Shown here: positions 6,461-7,865 of the stretch, piece by piece
Layout of the letters: each line of letters starts with the position of its first letter
Numbering within the stretch: the first letter of the stretch is position 1
Origin: Alphaproteobacteria bacterium
GTDB taxonomy: Bacteria; Pseudomonadota; Alphaproteobacteria; Micavibrionales; Micavibrionaceae
Reading direction: 5' to 3'
DNA: 7,865 bases
NCBI GenBank assembly: GCA_023141075.1
Contig: JAGLKL010000058.1
Coordinates: 1 to 7,865, forward strand
Program-made: the position numbers and the translations under genes
The notes under the pieces: generated by a model
Database searches by the model: none
Told to the model about the DNA's origin: nothing
The model's input: the letters and a program-made list of their open reading frames with translations, nothing else

Positions 6461-7159
6461 TTAAACGTTGCTATCCTTCATGCGCAGTGAAAGAATCTCG
6501 TCTAAAGAAAAGCCCAGACTTCCGGCTGTCAGTGTTGTTTCATCACCTGATGATTCGACGCTGTCTATCGTTACTGTTCCAACGATACCGGTTTTTATTT
6601 CTTCACCTTCCGAATCAACTGCTGCGACAACCAGATAAAGAATCGCTCCTTCTTCCACAGCGGCAGTCAGATCCGCATTGTTTACAACTACGTCATATGT
6701 TCCCGCTGCGCATTCTTCTGCGCCGTATGAGGAGAGAACTTCATTATTGGAATTGAGAATTTGAATCGTTACGTTTTGCGCATCGTCCTTAAGAGCGTAG
6801 CTCCATCGTGCCTGATCGTCTTGCATAACCGAAGCCTGTGTATCGATATCAACATCTGCACCCAGATAAGAAACGGCGGAAAGAGTATTGGCACTGTTTA
6901 GCGCATCAATTACCGATCCCAAATTCTGGTTCGCTTCCATTTCCTGTTCTAGCGAGGAATAGGCAACGAGCTGATTTGTAAATTCCGTGGTATCAACCGG
7001 ATCCAGCGGGTTTTGATTTTGCAACTGGGTCAGCAGGATATCCAGAAAGATTTGTTTTTCCTCGCTAATGGAGTTTTTGGTCTTATCTGTATCATTTGCT
7101 GCCGCTGCACCTGCCCCAGCCACACTTGTGTCTGAGGATGCATAAGATATACTTGTCAT
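6461..7159 (-). CDS. flgD: Flagellar hook assembly scaffold (hook cap) protein
   Basis: 232 residues, usual for FlgD. FlgD caps the growing hook, is needed for FlgE polymerisation and is lost when the hook is complete. The diagnostic N-terminal motif is at residues 38-72 (FLDILLTQLQNQNPLDPVD, then EFTNQLVAYSSLEQ). Residues 1-33 are a low-complexity, disordered Ala/Ser/Thr-rich export leader. Residues about 108-200 fit the FlgD Ig-like/tudor-like region (SYALKDDAQNVTIQILNSNNE, ending in a Thr-Val-Thr-Ile strand; quoted only in part). AAGGAG (7169-7174) lies 9 nt before the ATG. It is the first gene of the minus-strand set, divergent from flagellin across 302 bp. Confidence 0.93.
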   Translation of the reverse strand: MTSISYASSDTSVAGAGAAAANDTDKTKNSISEEKQIFLDILLTQLQNQNPLDPVDTTEFTNQLVAYSSLEQEMEANQNLGSVIDALNSANTLSAVSYLGADVDIDTQASVMQDDQARWSYALKDDAQNVTIQILNSNNEVLSSYGAEECAAGTYDVVVNNADLTAAVEEGAILYLVVAAVDSEGEEIKTGIVGTVTIDSVESSGDETTLTAGSLGFSLDEILSLRMKDSNV

Positions 7160-7192
7160 CGCTGTCGGCTCCTTTCTAAGCCATCAAGCGCA

Positions 7193-7228
7193 TCCCTTTT
7201 TTAATCCCTAAAATTATCCCGTTTCCCT
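7193..7228 (-). promoter_or_regulatory. GGG-repeat leader upstream of flgD
   Basis: On the flgD transcript strand four GGG tracts occur at 7227-7225, 7220-7218, 7208-7206 and 7196-7194. Three are GGGAT at an exact 12-bp period. Three give AGGGA, which fits the ANGGA core bound by CsrA/RsmA, and the flgD ribosome site gives a fourth (AAGGA, 7174-7170). The G tracts also meet an extended G-quadruplex pattern, with loops of 4, 9 and 9 nt. The pattern is seen directly; a regulatory role is inferred. Confidence 0.35.
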
Positions 7229-7267
7229 TTGCACGCATAAACACCGAAAATGGGGCACGAAAAAGTG

Positions 7268-7302
7268 TAAATAATTAATAAATAATTTTTTTTATTTTTT
7301 TT
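7268..7302. other. 35-bp pure A/T tract
   Basis: 35 consecutive A/T bases with long T runs on the plus strand, between the flgD-side and flagellin-side elements. It is likely curved or easily melted DNA; in divergent promoters such blocks act as UP elements or as nucleoid-protein sites. The role is inferred from composition only. Confidence 0.45.
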
Positions 7303-7319
7303 GGGGATATTGCGCCCCA
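7302..7319. repeat. TGGGG-N8-CCCCA inverted repeat
   Basis: Five-base arms at 7302-7306 and 7315-7319 flank ATATTGCG, immediately after the A/T block. Two more ATGGGGC elements lie in direct orientation at 7250 and 7413, so this may be a binding-site family for one regulator. This is weak on its own. Confidence 0.3.
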
Positions 7320-7335
7320 TTTATGTTGCGCGTGC

Positions 7336-7403
7336 GTGTAAAGGGGTGTGTAATAGTCAGAAATGTAATATGTGTAAACATTTTTTGACTCTTGTGTGTA
7401 AAC
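7336..7403 (+). repeat. Direct GTGTAA(A) repeats upstream of flagellin, 12/24-bp spacing
   Basis: GTGTAA begins at 7336, 7348, 7372 and 7396, i.e. steps of 12, 24 and 24 bp; a variant ATGTAA sits at 7363 and an outlying copy at 7265. TGTGTAAAC is an exact 9-mer at 7371-7379 and 7395-7403. The last copy ends 58 nt before the flagellin ATG, a sensible place for activator binding or a promoter element. Confidence 0.45.
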
Positions 7404-7440
7404 TAAAACTACATGGGGCGCGGGATAGCGCTTCTACAAT

Positions 7441-7456
7441 TTCTTCAGAAGGAGAA
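7441..7456 (+). promoter_or_regulatory. Hairpin covering the flagellin ribosome binding site
   Basis: TTCTTC (7441-7446) can pair with GGAGAA (7451-7456) through six base pairs, one of them G-U, closing an AGAA loop. It buries the GGAG of the AAGGAG site (7449-7454), which lies 7 nt before the ATG. Flagellin mRNA leaders are known targets of translational control, such as FlbT in Caulobacter and CsrA in Bacillus. The stem is short, so this is tentative. Confidence 0.35.
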
Positions 7457-7461
7457 CCATC

Positions 7462-7865
7462 ATGCCAGTAGTAGGTACAAACACAGCCGCAAATACGGCT
7501 ATTCTTTACTTAAACAAAAACTCACGCATTCAGGAAGAATCCCTAGGACACTTGTCCAGCGGATCAAAAATCGTGTCTGCATCTGATGATGCTGCCGGTC
7601 TGGCTGTTTCTACACAGCTTGAATCTGATATCAGCGTTTTAACTCAGGGTGCTGTCAATGCCCAACAGGGGCAAGCCGTGCTGAACGTAGCGGATGGTGC
7701 GTTGGAAAGTGTCGGTGATATTTTACAACGGATGAAATCACTGACGGCTCAGTCCATGTCCGGTTCTGTGGACGCTACATCCCGCGCATATATTGATGCT
7801 GAATATCAAGAGCTTATACTTGAGATCACTGATATTCTCGATCAAACAAATTTCAACGGCCAAAA
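7462..7865 (+). CDS. Flagellin, N-terminal part (runs off right edge)
   Basis: 134 complete codons from ATG 7462, open to the window edge. Flagellin is the filament subunit, exported by the flagellar type III system and polymerised distal to FlgL. The conserved N-terminal D0/D1 region is complete enough to be sure: LSSGSKIVSASDDAAGLAVS (31-50), TQGAVNAQQGQAVLNVADGA (61-80), LQRMKSLTAQSMSG (88-101) and TNFNG (129-133). The leader MPVVGTNTAANTA differs from the enteric MAQVINTNSLS form. His30 stands where most flagellins have Arg (RLSSG). AAGGAG (7449-7454) lies 7 nt before the ATG, decides the start, and may sit in a hairpin. It is divergent from flgD. Whether further flagellin copies follow cannot be seen. 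Confidence 0.95.
   Translation, partial: MPVVGTNTAANTAILYLNKNSRIQEESLGHLSSGSKIVSASDDAAGLAVSTQLESDISVLTQGAVNAQQGQAVLNVADGALESVGDILQRMKSLTAQSMSGSVDATSRAYIDAEYQELILEITDILDQTNFNGQ

Larger units (their letters stand above)
7160..7461. promoter_or_regulatory. Divergent flgD / flagellin regulatory region
   Basis: 302 bp with no gene, holding the control signals for flgD (leftward) and flagellin (rightward). Present are GGG tracts in the flgD leader, a pure A/T block, direct GTGTAA repeats, three ATGGGGCRC elements (7250-7258, 7312-7320 on the minus strand, 7413-7421) and a palindromic TGGGG-8-CCCCA (7302-7319). A GG-N10-GC pair at 7416-7429 is only a poor sigma-54 match. TAAA (7404-7407) with a GATA-containing box (7421-7428) resembles sigma-28, but at 13 instead of 15 nt spacing. 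No promoter can be called firmly. Confidence 0.55.

Noticed and set aside
7302..7319. Rho-independent terminator in the divergent region
   Set aside because: The stem is only five pairs, and it lies between divergent genes where no transcript is expected to end.
7416..7429. Sigma-54 promoter for flagellin (GG-N10-GC)
   Set aside because: Only the invariant dinucleotides match; the surrounding bases do not fit TGGCAC and TTGC, so not called as a feature.

Overview
This window is a flagellar locus, most likely from an alphaproteobacterium. It encodes a hook and hook-filament junction gene set on the minus strand. A flagellin gene diverges from it at the right end, and a large secreted-type RTX/tandem-95 repeat protein gene lies at the left end, also on the minus strand. 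The alphaproteobacterial placement is inference: the FlgL N-terminus and the flagellin lead resemble Rhodospirillales-like proteins as I remember them. No rRNA or other taxonomic marker is present. No tRNA, rRNA, CRISPR array, transposase or integrase was recognised.

Layout, in transcription order of the minus strand (right to left): flgD (7159-6461), a 151-bp gap with an A/C-rich leader, flgE (6309-5032), a strong hairpin, a small coiled-coil protein gene (4969-4547), a FlgN-like chaperone gene (4540-4118), flgK (4127-2391, overlapping the previous gene by 10 bp) and flgL (2362-1457). A 312-bp gap with dyad symmetries follows, then the repeat-protein gene (1144 to beyond position 1), whose C-terminus is outside the window. 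On the plus strand, flagellin starts at 7462 and runs off the right edge after 134 codons.

How the genes work together: FlgD caps and scaffolds hook assembly, FlgE polymerises into the hook, FlgK and FlgL form the hook-filament junction, and the FlgN-like protein probably chaperones FlgK/FlgL for export. Flagellin builds the filament on top. The order follows assembly order. The 302-bp flgD/flagellin intergenic region must carry divergent control signals. It is full of repeated short motifs: four GGG tracts on the flgD side, a 35-nt pure A/T stretch, direct GTGTAA repeats spaced in multiples of 12 bp, and a hairpin that would hide the flagellin ribosome binding site. One 11-mer from it recurs upstream of the repeat-protein gene, hinting at shared control.

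Nothing here is clearly a new system. The best leads are the two unannotated 140-residue proteins between flgE and flgK, the dense regulatory architecture around the flagellin and flgD starts, and the giant-type RTX gene placed directly after the flagellar operon.
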